64,000 bases of DNA. Source: Fulvimarina sp039652615. GTDB taxonomy: Bacteria > Pseudomonadota > Alphaproteobacteria > Rhizobiales > Rhizobiaceae. The stretch is taken from assembly GCF_039652615.1 (NCBI RefSeq), contig NZ_JBDJAC010000014.1, positions 1 through 64,000 of the forward strand, given 5' to 3'. This document shows, one piece after another, positions 32,767-42,608 of this stretch. The notes beneath the pieces are model-generated. The model made no database searches. It saw nothing but the letters and a program-made list of their open reading frames with translations, and was not told the origin of the DNA. Within the stretch, counting starts at the first letter, position 1; the number at the start of each line of letters is the position of its first letter. The translations under genes and the position numbers were made by a program.

Positions 32767-33951
32767 ATGACGACCCAATTGAACAGCCTCGATATCGCCA
32801 AGGCGCCGGAAGACACGCGCGTGATCGTCGCCATGTCCGGCGGCGTCGACTCGTCCGTCACGGCGGCAATCCTCAAGGACGAAGGCTACGACGTCGTCGG
32901 CATCACGCTTCAGCTCTACGATGCGGGCGACACGCCCGCGAAGGCCGGGGCCTGCTGCGCGGGGCAGGATATTCGCGATGCCCGCCGGGTGTGCGACCTG
33001 CTCGGTATTCCCCATTATGTTCTCGATTACGAAGAGAACTTCCGCGAGGCCGTTATCGATCCCTTCGCCGACGCTTATGTGGCCGGCGAGACCCCGATCC
33101 CGTGCGTCTCGTGCAATCAGACCGTCAAGTTCCGCGACCTTTTGAAGACCGCAATGGACCTTGGTGCGGATGCGCTTGCGACCGGCCATTATATAGAGAG
33201 CCGTAAGCGGGGCGATCATCGCAGCCTGCACCGGCCCTTCGATCTCGATCGCGACCAGAGCTATTTCCTCTATGGGACGACGCAGGAACAGGTGGATTTC
33301 CTGCGCTTCCCTCTGGCGTCCCTGACCAAGGACGAAACGCGCGAGATCGCCGCGAAGCATGGTCTCGCCATTGCCTCCAAGCCCGACAGCCAGGACATCT
33401 GCTTCGTACCGGCGGGCAGGTATTCCGATCTCATCCGCAAGCTGCGGCCCGAGGCCGGCGATCCCGGCGAGATCGTGCATGTGGACGGTCGGGTGCTTGG
33501 ACAGCACGACGGAATCATCAATTTCACCGTCGGCCAGCGCCGGGGACTTGGCGTTGCAGCGGGTGAGCCGCTCTATGTCGTCAAGCTCGATCCGGCTGAG
33601 CGCCAGGTGGTGGTCGGCCCGCGCGAAGCGCTGGCGACTGACGCCGTTCGCCTGCGGGAGGTCAACTGGCTCGCAGAGGACGCGCCTGAGACCTATGCGG
33701 CCGATGGGCGCGAGATCTTCGTCAAGCTCCGCTCGACCCGCCCACCGAGCCCTGCCCGTCTCGTTGCGAACGGGGAGGGCGGCTGGATGGTCGAACTTCT
33801 TGCCGCCGAATATGGTGTCGCAAAGGGACAGGCCTGTGTCTTTTATGCGGAAGAAGGGGCGGGCGCCGAAGTTCTCGGCGGCGGCGTCATCGACGGCTCC
33901 TTAAAGGGCCGCGAGGCAGCGCGCGGGCAGGTGTTGACGGCGGCCGAGTAG
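32767..33951 (+). CDS. mnmA: tRNA-specific 2-thiouridylase
   Basis: The 394-residue enzyme has the PP-loop VIVAMSGGVDSSVTAA, the first catalytic Cys in TPIPCVSCNQTVKF, ATGHY, the second Cys in SKPDSQDICFV, and FTVGQRRGLGV in the central domain. It puts sulfur on U34 of tRNA-Lys, Glu and Gln, using ATP and sulfur relayed from IscS. Start at 32767 leaves a short alphaproteobacterial N-terminal extension. A 7-bp inverted repeat (CGTCCTA 32708-32714, TAGGACG 32729-32735) lies just upstream in the leader. Confidence 0.97.
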   Translation: MTTQLNSLDIAKAPEDTRVIVAMSGGVDSSVTAAILKDEGYDVVGITLQLYDAGDTPAKAGACCAGQDIRDARRVCDLLGIPHYVLDYEENFREAVIDPFADAYVAGETPIPCVSCNQTVKFRDLLKTAMDLGADALATGHYIESRKRGDHRSLHRPFDLDRDQSYFLYGTTQEQVDFLRFPLASLTKDETREIAAKHGLAIASKPDSQDICFVPAGRYSDLIRKLRPEAGDPGEIVHVDGRVLGQHDGIINFTVGQRRGLGVAAGEPLYVVKLDPAERQVVVGPREALATDAVRLREVNWLAEDAPETYAADGREIFVKLRSTRPPSPARLVANGEGGWMVELLAAEYGVAKGQACVFYAEEGAGAEVLGGGVIDGSLKGREAARGQVLTAAE

Positions 33952-34074
33952 GGCTGACCTCGAAACCCTCCGGCATCCTCAGACGTAACTTCCGTGGCTC
34001 TCGAGGCGAAGCTTCCTATGAACGGCGCTTCGGCGCTGTCCAGTCGCGTTCGGGCCGACCACAGGAGATGTCTT

Positions 34075-35019
34075 ATGCTTCGTGACCATTCACGCTATTC
34101 GACGAAGGCTTTGGCGATTGCCGCCGTCCTCGGCCTGACGGCCTCGAGCCCCGCCACTGCGTTCGCCTTCGAGGCAAAGCCATTCGATGCGGCCTCGCTC
34201 AACGAGCGGGCGGACAAGGCGGTCGCCGAAACATTCGCTGGCCATGCCGACGAAGAGACCGTTACACTCGACTGGCAGCCTTATGCCGATTTTCTCGGCA
34301 CTTATGTCGTGGACGATCCGGACGGCCTCAACCGCGTGAATTACGGGGCCGTCTCCGATGCCGATCATCAGGCACTGAAGGACATGATCGCGCGGTGGAC
34401 GGCGCTCGATGTGGATGCGCTGACCGCGCCGCAGAAGTTCGCCTTCTACACAAATCTCTACAATGCGCTGACGCTCGATGTCGTGCTCGACCATTATCCC
34501 GTGAAATCGATCCGCGACATACAGATCGAACGGACGGACCAGGGCCTGTTCGCATCCCTTTCGAGTGCTTTCGACATCGGTCCATGGTCGACCGATCTGG
34601 TGACGATCAAAGGCACGGAGCTCTCGCTCGACGAGATAGAGCATTCGATCCTCAGGCCGATGGGGGACGAGCGGGTCCACTACGCCGTCAATTGCGCGTC
34701 GATCGGATGCCCCGACCTGAAAGCAACGCCCTGGACGGCGGGTGCGCTGGAGGCCGATCTCGACACGGCCGCGCGCAACTACATCAATTCCGAGCGCGGC
34801 CTTCGCCAGTCGAGTGCCGGCAATCTTCTCGCATCGAAGATCTTCGACTGGTATGCGGCCGATTTTGGCGGGGCCGGTGAGATCGCCAGTTACATGAAGA
34901 CCTATGCCGAGGGCGAGCGCGCCGACTGGCTGAATGCACCGGATGCCAGGATTTCCGGCTATCGTTACGACTGGAACCTCAACGACACCAGGACTGAGAC
35001 GAGCTCAGCTTCGAACTGA
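34075..35019 (+). CDS. Secreted DUF547 domain protein
   Basis: The 314-residue protein starts with a signal peptide (TKALAIAAVLGLTASSPATAFA) and carries the DUF547 core: LTAPQKFAFYTNLYNALTL, LSLDEIEHSILRPM, VHYAVNCASIGCPDL and LLASKIFDWYAADFG. The conserved Asn/His/Cys pattern suggests a cysteine-hydrolase-like fold, but no activity is established for the bacterial proteins. The start at 34075 has AGGAGATG upstream and exposes the signal peptide; the longer frame does not. It probably acts in the periplasm. Confidence 0.85.
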   Translation: MLRDHSRYSTKALAIAAVLGLTASSPATAFAFEAKPFDAASLNERADKAVAETFAGHADEETVTLDWQPYADFLGTYVVDDPDGLNRVNYGAVSDADHQALKDMIARWTALDVDALTAPQKFAFYTNLYNALTLDVVLDHYPVKSIRDIQIERTDQGLFASLSSAFDIGPWSTDLVTIKGTELSLDEIEHSILRPMGDERVHYAVNCASIGCPDLKATPWTAGALEADLDTAARNYINSERGLRQSSAGNLLASKIFDWYAADFGGAGEIASYMKTYAEGERADWLNAPDARISGYRYDWNLNDTRTETSSASN

Positions 35020-35101
35020 TCGCTTTGCAAATGGGCCGTGGCTCGTGAGCGCGCCGTGCGATAAATCTGGTCTGCTCTGCTATCAGGAGGCCATCGTCGT
35101 C

Positions 35102-35584
35102 ATGCCCGAAGAGACTGAAAACGCGCCGCTTGCGGTTACCGCGCTTCAGGCGCCCGTCCGCGCCAGGCCGAGCAATTATCCCGAACCCTTCAGGAGCCGG
35201 ATGAGGGGACGCATCAAGCGTCCCCTCGGCGAGCTTTTCGGCCTTGCGAATTTTGGCGTCAACCTGACGGTTCTGGAGCCCGGCGCCGTCTCGGCGCTCC
35301 TCCATCGCCATGCGACACAAGATGAATTCGTCTACGTCATCGAGGGCACCGCGACACTCGTTACCGACGACGGTGAGATCGAGATGATGCCGGGTATGTG
35401 TGCGGGGTTTCCGGCGAAGGGGCGCGCGCACCAAGTGGTGAACCGCTCGCAATCGCCTGTTACCTATCTCGAAATCGGCGATCGCAGCCCGGGAGACTCT
35501 GCGGAGTATCCGGACGACGATCTCGTTGCCGACTGGCGGGAGGGCGCATGGCTTTTCACTCACAAGGATGGCACGCCTTATTGA
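35102..35584 (+). CDS. Cupin domain protein
   Basis: The 160-residue single-domain cupin has FGVNLTVLEPGAVSALLHRHATQDEFVYVIEG with metal-ligand His-His-Glu and a second motif around GMCAGFPAKGRAHQVVN. Its layout is that of the alphaproteobacterial 'transcriptional-regulator-like' cupins without an attached DNA-binding domain. Start at 35102 follows AGGAGG. Function unknown; sugar-isomerase or small-molecule binding is possible. Confidence 0.82.
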   Translation: MPEETENAPLAVTALQAPVRARPSNYPEPFRSRMRGRIKRPLGELFGLANFGVNLTVLEPGAVSALLHRHATQDEFVYVIEGTATLVTDDGEIEMMPGMCAGFPAKGRAHQVVNRSQSPVTYLEIGDRSPGDSAEYPDDDLVADWREGAWLFTHKDGTPY

Positions 35585-35699
35585 TCAGGGCTTGATCGCT
35601 GTTCGCTTGTAGATGCGAAGCGCGTTCAGTCTTCGCTAACCGCGTTGGGATAAACACTCAGGTCATATGCCCATGACGGGCTTTTGAAGGACCCGACGC

Positions 35700-36836
35700 A
35701 TGGTTTTGCGTATTCGCGTTGGGGGCAGATCTTGGCGCGCGGCGGCTCTTGTCGTCGTGAGCATGGGGATGCCCTCTTTTGCCCAGGCAAATGGCAATCT
35801 CGTCTGGGGTGGTGAGTTACCCGCACCCGACCAGACCTATCGACCTAGCCCATCGGCGGTCGATATGTTGGACACGAACGCAACGCAGCCGGTGCGAAAT
35901 CCCGCGCCCTTGCCGGCGCCCTCCGCAGCCGAGATCATCGCGGACGACCTTCTGCCGAAGACCGCGCCGGTGCCCACGCCGGGCGCCCTTTTGCCGGTCG
36001 CCCAGCCGGCTCCCGATCTCGCGCCTCCGCCGGCCCCGATGCCGATGCGGGACGCTGACACGCTGTTCGGCGGAACGACGCTGCCCGAACTGCCCCGTCA
36101 GGACCCGTGGGCAGCGATGAAGGCCGTCACACCCGGTGCGCTCACCGAGGGCGACCTCAAACGGCTTCAGAAAAGCGCGCCGCCTCGCTCGAACGCCTAT
36201 GCCGCGCTCGAGAAGAGGCCCGCGCCCAGGCTGGAAGAGCCGGTCAAGGAGCGCGCGCCCCTTGTCCACAAGACGCCGTCGGGCTGGCGCAACCTTCCGC
36301 ACAAGGAAGCGCTCTGCCGTGCAGCGCTGGTGCAGCTTGGCGTCGAATTCACCGAGCCTAGCCCGATCCGGACCAGCAAGTCCTGCAGCGTGCCCTATCC
36401 GGTCAAGGTGACCCGGATCGCCAAGGGCGTCGCCATGTCTCCTGCGGCGACGCTCAATTGCGATGCGGCGTTCAGAATTTCCCGCTGGGTCGACAAGGAG
36501 GTGAAACGCGCCGCCCATTCGACGCTTGGCACCCGCATCGCGGCGATCAGGAACTCATCCTCCTATCGATGCTCGCGGGTCGCGGGCAGTGGCGGCATCT
36601 CGCAGCATGCGAGCGGCAACGCGCTCGATGTGGCAGCGTTCGTCATGGCCGATGGAAACGAGATTGACGTCGAGAAGAAGGGCATTCTCTCGCCGCGCGA
36701 AAAGGCCTTTCAGAACGACGTGCGTGGTTCTGCCTGCCGCTGGTTTGGCACGGTTCTGGGTCCCGGATACGATTATCTCCACCGGAACCACTTTCATCTC
36801 GACGCCCGTGAGCGCAAGAAAACCTATTGCAAGTAA
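35700..36836 (+). CDS. Extensin-like family protein
   Basis: The 378-residue secreted protein has a signal peptide (AALVVVSMGMPSFAQA), a proline-rich middle (about residues 45-170) and a C-terminal extensin-like domain (PF06904 type): VEFTEPSPI, GVAMSPAATLNCDAAFRISRW, YRCSRVAGSGGISQHASGNALDV, and the HRNHFHLD end with possible metal-binding His. The domain resembles D-Ala-D-Ala metallopeptidases of the VanY/MepA type, so a cell-wall role is likely. Common in Hyphomicrobiales. Confidence 0.85.
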   Translation: MVLRIRVGGRSWRAAALVVVSMGMPSFAQANGNLVWGGELPAPDQTYRPSPSAVDMLDTNATQPVRNPAPLPAPSAAEIIADDLLPKTAPVPTPGALLPVAQPAPDLAPPPAPMPMRDADTLFGGTTLPELPRQDPWAAMKAVTPGALTEGDLKRLQKSAPPRSNAYAALEKRPAPRLEEPVKERAPLVHKTPSGWRNLPHKEALCRAALVQLGVEFTEPSPIRTSKSCSVPYPVKVTRIAKGVAMSPAATLNCDAAFRISRWVDKEVKRAAHSTLGTRIAAIRNSSSYRCSRVAGSGGISQHASGNALDVAAFVMADGNEIDVEKKGILSPREKAFQNDVRGSACRWFGTVLGPGYDYLHRNHFHLDARERKKTYCK

Positions 36837-36876
36837 CCGGTCCTAGGGCGCCCGGCTGGATCAGCCGGGTTAGGTC

Positions 36877-37101
36877 TCAGCCGCGGCGCTTTTCAAGCGC
36901 CTCGTAAACCCGCTTGGCGAACTCCCCGAGTGCGCCAACGAATATGCCGCTCGATCCGATGACGAAGAGCCAGACCGCAAGCGTGTAGTAGCTCTCGAAC
37001 GCCTTGAAGAAGAAGATCGATCCGAGGACGAAGGCGGCATTTCCGAGGACCGATATGCCGGTGTGAATGAAGGAAAAGTCGCGAACGAGCCTTTGAAGCA
37101 T
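36877..37101 (-). CDS. YrhK-like small membrane protein
   Basis: The 74-residue protein has two hydrophobic segments (SVLGNAAFVLGSIFFF and LAVWLFVIGSSGIFVGAL), the YrhK-domain pattern seen singly or in tandem in many bacteria. Short basic C-tail. The role is not known. It stands alone and converges on the extensin-like gene. Confidence 0.75.
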   Translation of the reverse strand: MLQRLVRDFSFIHTGISVLGNAAFVLGSIFFFKAFESYYTLAVWLFVIGSSGIFVGALGEFAKRVYEALEKRRG

Positions 37102-37296
37102 TGCGATTGGAGCCTTGAGCGGGATGGATTGTCGTCCCGCGACCTATGCGTCTCGCCCGCGATGTCATCCGCTATGCCTAAGAATGATACCATATCCGGC
37201 TGATGAGGTCGGAGACGGTATCAAAGCCCCAAGCGGCGTATGGGCGTTTTTTCAATTCCGTTATCGCGAAGCGATCAGACGGATTTCGTAAGAGAA

Positions 37297-37331
37297 CGGC
37301 GCCCCGAAGCCTGTCGCTTTTCGGGGCGCCG
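37297..37331 (-). terminator. Terminator of the porin gene
   Basis: CGGCGCCCCGAA and TTCGGGGCGCCG form a perfect 12-bp stem with an 11-base loop, 13 bp after the porin stop on the minus strand, followed there by TTCTCTT. Confidence 0.75.
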
Positions 37332-37344
37332 AAAATCGTTTGGA

Positions 37345-38163
37345 TCAGTTGAACTTGTAGCTCAGGCCGAATTTGACCGTCTGGATGTCGAATTCGACAT
37401 TGTGGTCGAGCGTCTGGTTCGGATAGGCGACGCTTGTCGTCGTGAAGCTTTCGCTGCCGAAGTCGGTATAGCTGTATTCCATCCGACCGATGAGATTGTC
37501 GAAGAACGCGTATTCGACACCGCCACCCAGCGTGTAGCCGTAGTCGAAGTCCGTTGCGCCAGAATGGCAACGCACCAGACCGTTCGCGAGGACAGGGCAG
37601 GGATCGCTCGCATTGGAATCCACCGTGCGCGAAACCCGGGCGTCAGTATAGGCGAAACCGCCCGTGCCGTAGACAAGAGCGCGGTCGATGGCCATACCAA
37701 GACGGGCCCGCACCGTGCCGACATAATCCATCTCGATCCTGTCGGTGGTGACCGCGACGCCCCGCCTAAATGTTACTTCGGTAAAGTAGAACTGGTCATG
37801 GCCGGCATAGTCGATGTCCGCCTCTGCACCAGCGACGATATTGCCGAACTGATAATTGTAGCCGAGATGAAGGCCGCCGACGAAATCGGTATCCCTGAAA
37901 TCGTTGTCGCCGGAAGCCTCTGCGAAGGCCGCCGCGATGGGATTAATATCGTTACCGGTTCCGATATTCGGGACGAACGTGCTCGTGTCGCTCTCGGCCG
38001 CACCGAGGCCGACATGGCCGCCGAGATAGACGCCGGTCCAGTCATAGGCCTGGGCCGGTGCCATGGCGGGCGTCTCGAAGAAATTGTCGGCGGCATGGGC
38101 ACCGCTGGTCAGCAGGCCGAAGGCGGCAGCGGTTGCGAGTCGTTTCATCATCGTTTTGGCCAT
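37345..38163 (-). CDS. Outer-membrane beta-barrel protein (Omp25/Omp31 type)
   Basis: The 272-residue protein has a signal peptide (MKRLATAAAFGLLTSGAHA) and an eight-strand barrel ending in VKFGLSYKFN, with the terminal aromatic-Asn pattern of outer-membrane barrels. The start of the mature barrel (YDWTGVYLGGHVGLG) and the internal AFFDNLIGRMEYSYTDFG are typical of the Omp25/Omp31 proteins of Hyphomicrobiales. The start at 38163 follows AAGGGGGA; the longer frame lacks a signal peptide. Acts as a structural outer-membrane protein. Confidence 0.9.
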   Translation of the reverse strand: MAKTMMKRLATAAAFGLLTSGAHAADNFFETPAMAPAQAYDWTGVYLGGHVGLGAAESDTSTFVPNIGTGNDINPIAAAFAEASGDNDFRDTDFVGGLHLGYNYQFGNIVAGAEADIDYAGHDQFYFTEVTFRRGVAVTTDRIEMDYVGTVRARLGMAIDRALVYGTGGFAYTDARVSRTVDSNASDPCPVLANGLVRCHSGATDFDYGYTLGGGVEYAFFDNLIGRMEYSYTDFGSESFTTTSVAYPNQTLDHNVEFDIQTVKFGLSYKFN

Positions 38164-38402
38164 AGGGTCCCCCTTGCTTGAGCCGTGAACGCTCAAAGCA
38201 ACTGCGCGATGGATCGAAGCGCTGCCGGCTATGAGGCTGTTGGCACCGTGAGGAAGGTAGCTTGCGCCAAGCTCGCGGAATTGCCCGTTTTGCGGGTGGC
38301 CGGTGGCAGAACAGCCTGATGCAGCAAAGTGCACGCAGGGGTGTGTCGCAAGAGCATCACTTTTGTTAAGGTTTTGGTAGGGATTGATTTGAAATCAGCG
38401 TC

Positions 38403-39650
38403 TTATCGGTTTGCGTTTCGGCCAAGCCGCGCCGTCAGAATGGAGGCCAGCGCGCAGGCTACAACGCAGATCGCAAGGGCCAGCTCATATCCGCCGAGTT
38501 GCCAGAGGAGCGAGCCCAAAAACGGAGCGAAGGCGATCGCGCCGATATAGGCCCGCGCCATCAGGCCGCTTCTTGCGCCGAACGCTGCCATTCCGACGCT
38601 TTCGCGCAGGAGAACCGGGCGCATGATCGAGATCGAACCATAGCCATAGCCCTGCAGGATGCCGAAGCCGATCAAAAGCAGCGGTAGGGCTGCCGATCCC
38701 ATCAGGCAAAGCGCCGAGACCCCGAGTGCGGCAAAGCTCGTCATGGTGATGAGCCGCGCCGAAAGCCGCTCTTCCGTTCCAAGGACGGTGAGCCGGGCGA
38801 GAAGCTGCATGGGGCCGATCGCGGATGCGGCGAGCACCGCCGTATCGCTGGAGAAGCCGAAACTCGCCATCATCGGCAGAATATGATTGACAATGAGGCC
38901 GTGCGATCCGCCGGCAAGCGCGAAGGCCGCCGTGATGATGATCAGGTTGCGGCGTTCTGACGGCCCTATCGGTGCCCCTGATCCCGCCGTTTTCACCGTC
39001 GCGGCAGAAATAGTCTCGGCCTTGCTCCGGGCGGTGGGGTTGCCCCGCTTTGCCGCGAGCGTTTCAAGACGGTGCGCTGTATAAACGTGCAGGGGTGCGG
39101 CCAGAAAAGCGAGAAGGGCGGCAAGCACCCAGGCGGCGAGACGCCAGCCGCCGATCTCGCCCAGAGCATGGACCAGTGGAAAGGCGAGGGTGCCGGCCAG
39201 CGCACCGATCAGGGTGACGATCGTGATGGAGCGGCGGGCTTTCGCGTCGTAGGCGCGGGTGACCAGCGCGAAGATGGGCTCGTAGAGCGTCGTCGCCATG
39301 GCAAAGCCGAGCGAGACCCAGAACGCAGAGAAAACCCATATATTCGGCGCGAACGGTGCGAGCGCGAGGATGAGTACGGCCCACACCGCCCCGGATGCGA
39401 CGAGGGCCGGTCCGTGGCCGGCGTCGATCAGGCGGCCGATGGGCGGCGCGAGGACGGCCGAGAAAAGCACGCTACCGGCAAAAAGCGCGGTCAGCACGGT
39501 CTGGCTCCAGCCTTCTTCTGCCTGCCAGAGCGGCAACATGGCCGCGAAGGAATAGTAGATCGCGCTCCAGAACAGCGTCACAGACACCGAAAGGAGCGTG
39601 ACCGTCCAGGCGAAAGACGTTTTCGTGTCCGCGGTTCTGGCCAGGGTCAT
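38403..39650 (-). CDS. MFS transporter
   Basis: The 415-residue protein has twelve predicted helices. A first-half loop motif is visible (PPIGRLIDAGHGPALVASG), with FALVTRAYDAKARRSI in place of the usual arginine-rich turn. It is close to the oxalate/formate-antiporter-like MCT group. Substrate is unknown. No regulator or enzyme gene is adjacent that would indicate it. Confidence 0.82.
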   Translation of the reverse strand: MTLARTADTKTSFAWTVTLLSVSVTLFWSAIYYSFAAMLPLWQAEEGWSQTVLTALFAGSVLFSAVLAPPIGRLIDAGHGPALVASGAVWAVLILALAPFAPNIWVFSAFWVSLGFAMATTLYEPIFALVTRAYDAKARRSITIVTLIGALAGTLAFPLVHALGEIGGWRLAAWVLAALLAFLAAPLHVYTAHRLETLAAKRGNPTARSKAETISAATVKTAGSGAPIGPSERRNLIIITAAFALAGGSHGLIVNHILPMMASFGFSSDTAVLAASAIGPMQLLARLTVLGTEERLSARLITMTSFAALGVSALCLMGSAALPLLLIGFGILQGYGYGSISIMRPVLLRESVGMAAFGARSGLMARAYIGAIAFAPFLGSLLWQLGGYELALAICVVACALASILTARLGRNANR

Positions 39651-39726
39651 CGCGCTTCGCCGGAATTTTGGAGGGTCTTCGTCAAGGACGTCCGTAGGGC
39701 TCGTCGGCCTTGATCATGCTCGCAAA

Positions 39727-40122
39727 TCATACGGCTTCCGGCGGTAGCGCGGTCGCCTTGCCCTGATCGTCGATCGAGACCATCACGAAAATGCCTTCGG
39801 TCACCTTGGTTTCGGCGCGTGAGGTTCGGCTCTGGGTCCAGGCCTCGATCGAGAGGGTGACCGAGGTGCGTCCCGTCTTTTCCACCGATGTATAGACGCA
39901 GAGCGTGTCGCCGATCTTCACCGGCTTCTTGAAGGTCAGCGTGTTGATAGCGACGGTCGCAACGCGGCCCCTTGCGCGCTCGGCGGCGCGAATGCCTGCC
40001 GCCATGTCCATATGAGCGACGACCCAGCCGCCGAAGATGTCGCCATTGGCATTGGCATCGCCCGGCATGGCGGGAATGCGCACCGTGAGCTCGCCTCTCG
40101 GCATTTCGTCGCTCTCATCCAT
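39727..40122 (-). CDS. Acyl-CoA thioesterase (YciA type)
   Basis: The 131-residue hotdog protein has RIPAMPGDANANGDIFGGWVV with the catalytic Asp, HMDMAAGIRAAERARG, and VAINTLTFKKPVKIGD. It hydrolyses acyl-CoA thioesters as a trimer of dimers. Start at 40122 is chosen because the family normally begins 10-15 residues before this motif; the next ATG (40104) is also possible. Confidence 0.88.
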   Translation of the reverse strand: MDESDEMPRGELTVRIPAMPGDANANGDIFGGWVVAHMDMAAGIRAAERARGRVATVAINTLTFKKPVKIGDTLCVYTSVEKTGRTSVTLSIEAWTQSRTSRAETKVTEGIFVMVSIDDQGKATALPPEAV

Positions 40123-40275
40123 CGCGGCGTTTCGTCCTGTCGGATTTCGTCGAGACAGGTCTACGAGGGAAACGATCTGAAGGGCAAGCGCCAAGCGCGC
40201 TCGGAAGCGGCGTGCCGATCATGTTCTGCCAAGCATGAACTGTGACCCATGTCTCCGGGCCGGACAAGACGGATA

Positions 40276-40351
40276 TGGTGCCGGCTGAGGGACTCGAACC
40301 CCCGACCTCCGGTTTACAAAACCATTGCTCTACCAACTGAGCTAAGCCGGC
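40276..40351 (-). tRNA. tRNA-Thr (anticodon TGT)
   Basis: On the minus strand GCCGGCT starts the acceptor stem, followed by TAGCTCAGTTGGTAGAGC (D arm), the anticodon loop TTTGTAA (TGT), TTCGAGT in the T loop, and AGCCGGCA-CCA. Length is 76 bases with the CCA encoded. The bottom of the anticodon stem pairs weakly (A-G and T-G) but the rest is standard. Confidence 0.93.
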
Positions 40352-40620
40352 CTTGAGGTCCGTCTCTACAACAGGCCTCGCGGGCTCGCAACGCTTTGTG
40401 CGACACGCAACGACACGAGATCGCGGATATCTGCCGTCGAAGGCTTAAATGCCACATGACGGCGGCATCCCCCGGCCTTCAGCTTGCATTTCCTTGCGCT
40501 GGGTAAGCGTTCGCCGTTTTTGAGGTCCGGGAGCCGGCCGACTTGTTTCGCGGATGGAAACCGGCGACATCTTGGCCGCGACCGACGTTTGAACGCCAAA
40601 AGCCCGCGAGCCTGTCTTTT

Positions 40621-41394
40621 ATGTCCACCAGCAGCATGTCGATCAGTTTCATGGCGAGCGAAGCGCCGGGGGCGCGGGAAGCGGCCAATCGGCTGAAGGC
40701 GATGTACGGCAATGACGACCCCGCCCATGCCGATGTCATCGTCACGCTCGGCGGCGACGGCTTCATGCTGCAGACCCTCCACCGCTTCATGAACACGGGC
40801 CGGCCGATCTACGGCATGAATCGCGGCACGGTCGGCTTCCTGATGAACGAATATCGCGAGGAGAATCTGCGCGAGCGCCTCGAAGCTGCAGTCGAGAACT
40901 GGATTCATCCGCTCGCGATGACGGCCGAGGACGAGGCCGGTGAAATCCGCGAGGAACTGGCGATCAACGAGGTCTCGATTTTCCGCCAGTCCTATCAGGC
41001 GGCGCGGCTGAGGATCGCGGTCGGCGGCACCGTGCGTCTTGACGAGTTGGTCTGCGATGGCGTGATGGTGGCGACCCCCACCGGCTCGACCGCCTACAAT
41101 CTCTCCGCACAAGGGCCGATCATACCGATCGAGGCCCCGCTTCTGGCGTTGACGCCGGTCAGCCCGTTTCGGCCGCGTCGCTGGCGCGGCGCTTTGCTCG
41201 CCAATCACCAGACCGTCGAAATTACAGTTCTCGAATCAAGCAAGCGGCCGGTCAATGCGGTCGCGGATGCTCAGGAGGTCAAGTCGGTCCGCAAGGTGAC
41301 CATTCGGGAAAGCGGCAAGGACAAGTGTCTGATCCTGTTCGACGAGACCCATTCCTGGGACGAGCGCATCCTCGCCGAACAGTTCCGTTACTGA
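40621..41394 (+). CDS. nadK: NAD kinase
   Basis: The 257-residue enzyme has the GGDG motif (VIVTLGGDGFMLQTLHRF), YGMNRGTVGFLMN, the NE motif (LAINEVSIFRQ) and the glycine-rich DGVMVATPTGSTAYNLSAQG. It phosphorylates NAD+ to NADP+. The start at 40621 is the usual N-terminus of alphaproteobacterial NadK; 40636 is an alternative. NADP(H) supply links it loosely to pntAB, but no operon. Confidence 0.93.
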   Translation: MSTSSMSISFMASEAPGAREAANRLKAMYGNDDPAHADVIVTLGGDGFMLQTLHRFMNTGRPIYGMNRGTVGFLMNEYREENLRERLEAAVENWIHPLAMTAEDEAGEIREELAINEVSIFRQSYQAARLRIAVGGTVRLDELVCDGVMVATPTGSTAYNLSAQGPIIPIEAPLLALTPVSPFRPRRWRGALLANHQTVEITVLESSKRPVNAVADAQEVKSVRKVTIRESGKDKCLILFDETHSWDERILAEQFRY

Positions 41395-41408
41395 AGGCGG
41401 TCGGCGTC

Positions 41409-42560
41409 TTAAGCCGCGACGACATCCGTCGATGGCGACGATGACGGACGGCGGACGCCGGCTTCCCGGGACAGCCCCCGCAGGAAGGCGAGAGCGGGAG
41501 CCATGGTATCCGCGTCACCCTTGCCGAGCTCGCTCGCCATCCGCTGCATGATTCGGGCGGCGACCTCGCCGTCCGTCAGCATCTCGCCGTCTTCATCCGC
41601 ATTGCGCCAGACGGCGACGGCATGGAACAGGATCGCGACGCAGGCGCTGGGCAGGCCCGCGCGCTCGCACAGCGCGGCAAAAGGCTTGTGGCGACCTTCG
41701 ACGAGGATCGAGCGGACGCGAACGGGTTTGACGCCCGAAAGGCGGGACAGCGACTCGCTCAATCCTTCCAGGGAGCCCGAGCAGGCGAGGCGCAGCATAA
41801 CGGCAGGCGAAAGCTGTTCGGCGGCCACGAGCCGGTCGATGAGCGGCGTCAGTTCGCTTTTTTGCGCAGACCCGAGAATGGTGGCGGTGCCTCGCTGGCA
41901 GGCTTCCGTGCCGATCGTGCGACCGCGTCTTTCCCCGAGTGCAAGGGCGACGAGGGGCGAAGAGGCAACCGCTTCGCTGGTCTTCAGCATGAGATATTGG
42001 CGCAGATCCGCCGGCAGGTCAGATCGTTCGACGAGCGCACCGCGCAGGCTTGCGTCATCGCCATGGGCTTCGGCAATCCGGCGCAGCGTCTGGCCTGAGA
42101 ACATCGCGCCCTGATGGTCGAGGAGCACGCGGACCTCGTTGAAATCCGCCATGGGAATGATCGCGCCGGTCACGCGCTCGGAGAGGGTTTGCCGGGCGAG
42201 AATAGCCTCGCGCAGCTTTGGCCGCTCGCTGGAGAAGCGTTCGATGAGATCCTCGTCCGACAGGTGCGGCGACGACCGGATCACGGGTGCTGCGACGCTG
42301 TCGCTGTCGCGGGAAAGAAGCCGGATCAGTCCTGGCGGCACCGTCTCCGCCCCGGCGATCGTGATGGCCAGGGCTCTGCGGACCGAGACCGCGGGATCTG
42401 CGGCGATGCTGATCAGGACGTCGTCGATCTCGCCGCGCTGTTCAGCCGGTGTCAGCCCGTCGATATGGGCCTGCGCGAGGAGCGCTGCCCATTCAGCGCG
42501 CTGGCTCGGCGCTGCGGGCTCGCACCAGGTAGCGGACGTGTCGTGAGCCATGATCTTCAA
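41409..42560 (-). CDS. DUF2336 domain protein
   Basis: The 383-residue protein is made of helical repeats of the DUF2336 type: SVRRALAITIAG, PVIRSSPHLSDEDLIE, SERVTGAIIPMADFNEVRVLLDH, EQLSPAVMLRLACSG. The family is found almost only in Alphaproteobacteria. Its role is not established; some members lie near cell-cycle or flagellar genes. A CtrA-like site lies about 50 bp upstream, which would fit cell-cycle control. Confidence 0.85.
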   Translation of the reverse strand: MKIMAHDTSATWCEPAAPSQRAEWAALLAQAHIDGLTPAEQRGEIDDVLISIAADPAVSVRRALAITIAGAETVPPGLIRLLSRDSDSVAAPVIRSSPHLSDEDLIERFSSERPKLREAILARQTLSERVTGAIIPMADFNEVRVLLDHQGAMFSGQTLRRIAEAHGDDASLRGALVERSDLPADLRQYLMLKTSEAVASSPLVALALGERRGRTIGTEACQRGTATILGSAQKSELTPLIDRLVAAEQLSPAVMLRLACSGSLEGLSESLSRLSGVKPVRVRSILVEGRHKPFAALCERAGLPSACVAILFHAVAVWRNADEDGEMLTDGEVAARIMQRMASELGKGDADTMAPALAFLRGLSREAGVRRPSSSPSTDVVAA

Positions 42561-42608
42561 TTCCGGACGCGAACAACCAACATTGTCTCGCAGTCTTCCG
42601 GAAAAGGT

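Noticed and set aside
40366..41208. 280-residue minus-strand frame
   Set aside because: Antisense to nadK, which has the GGDG and NE motifs.
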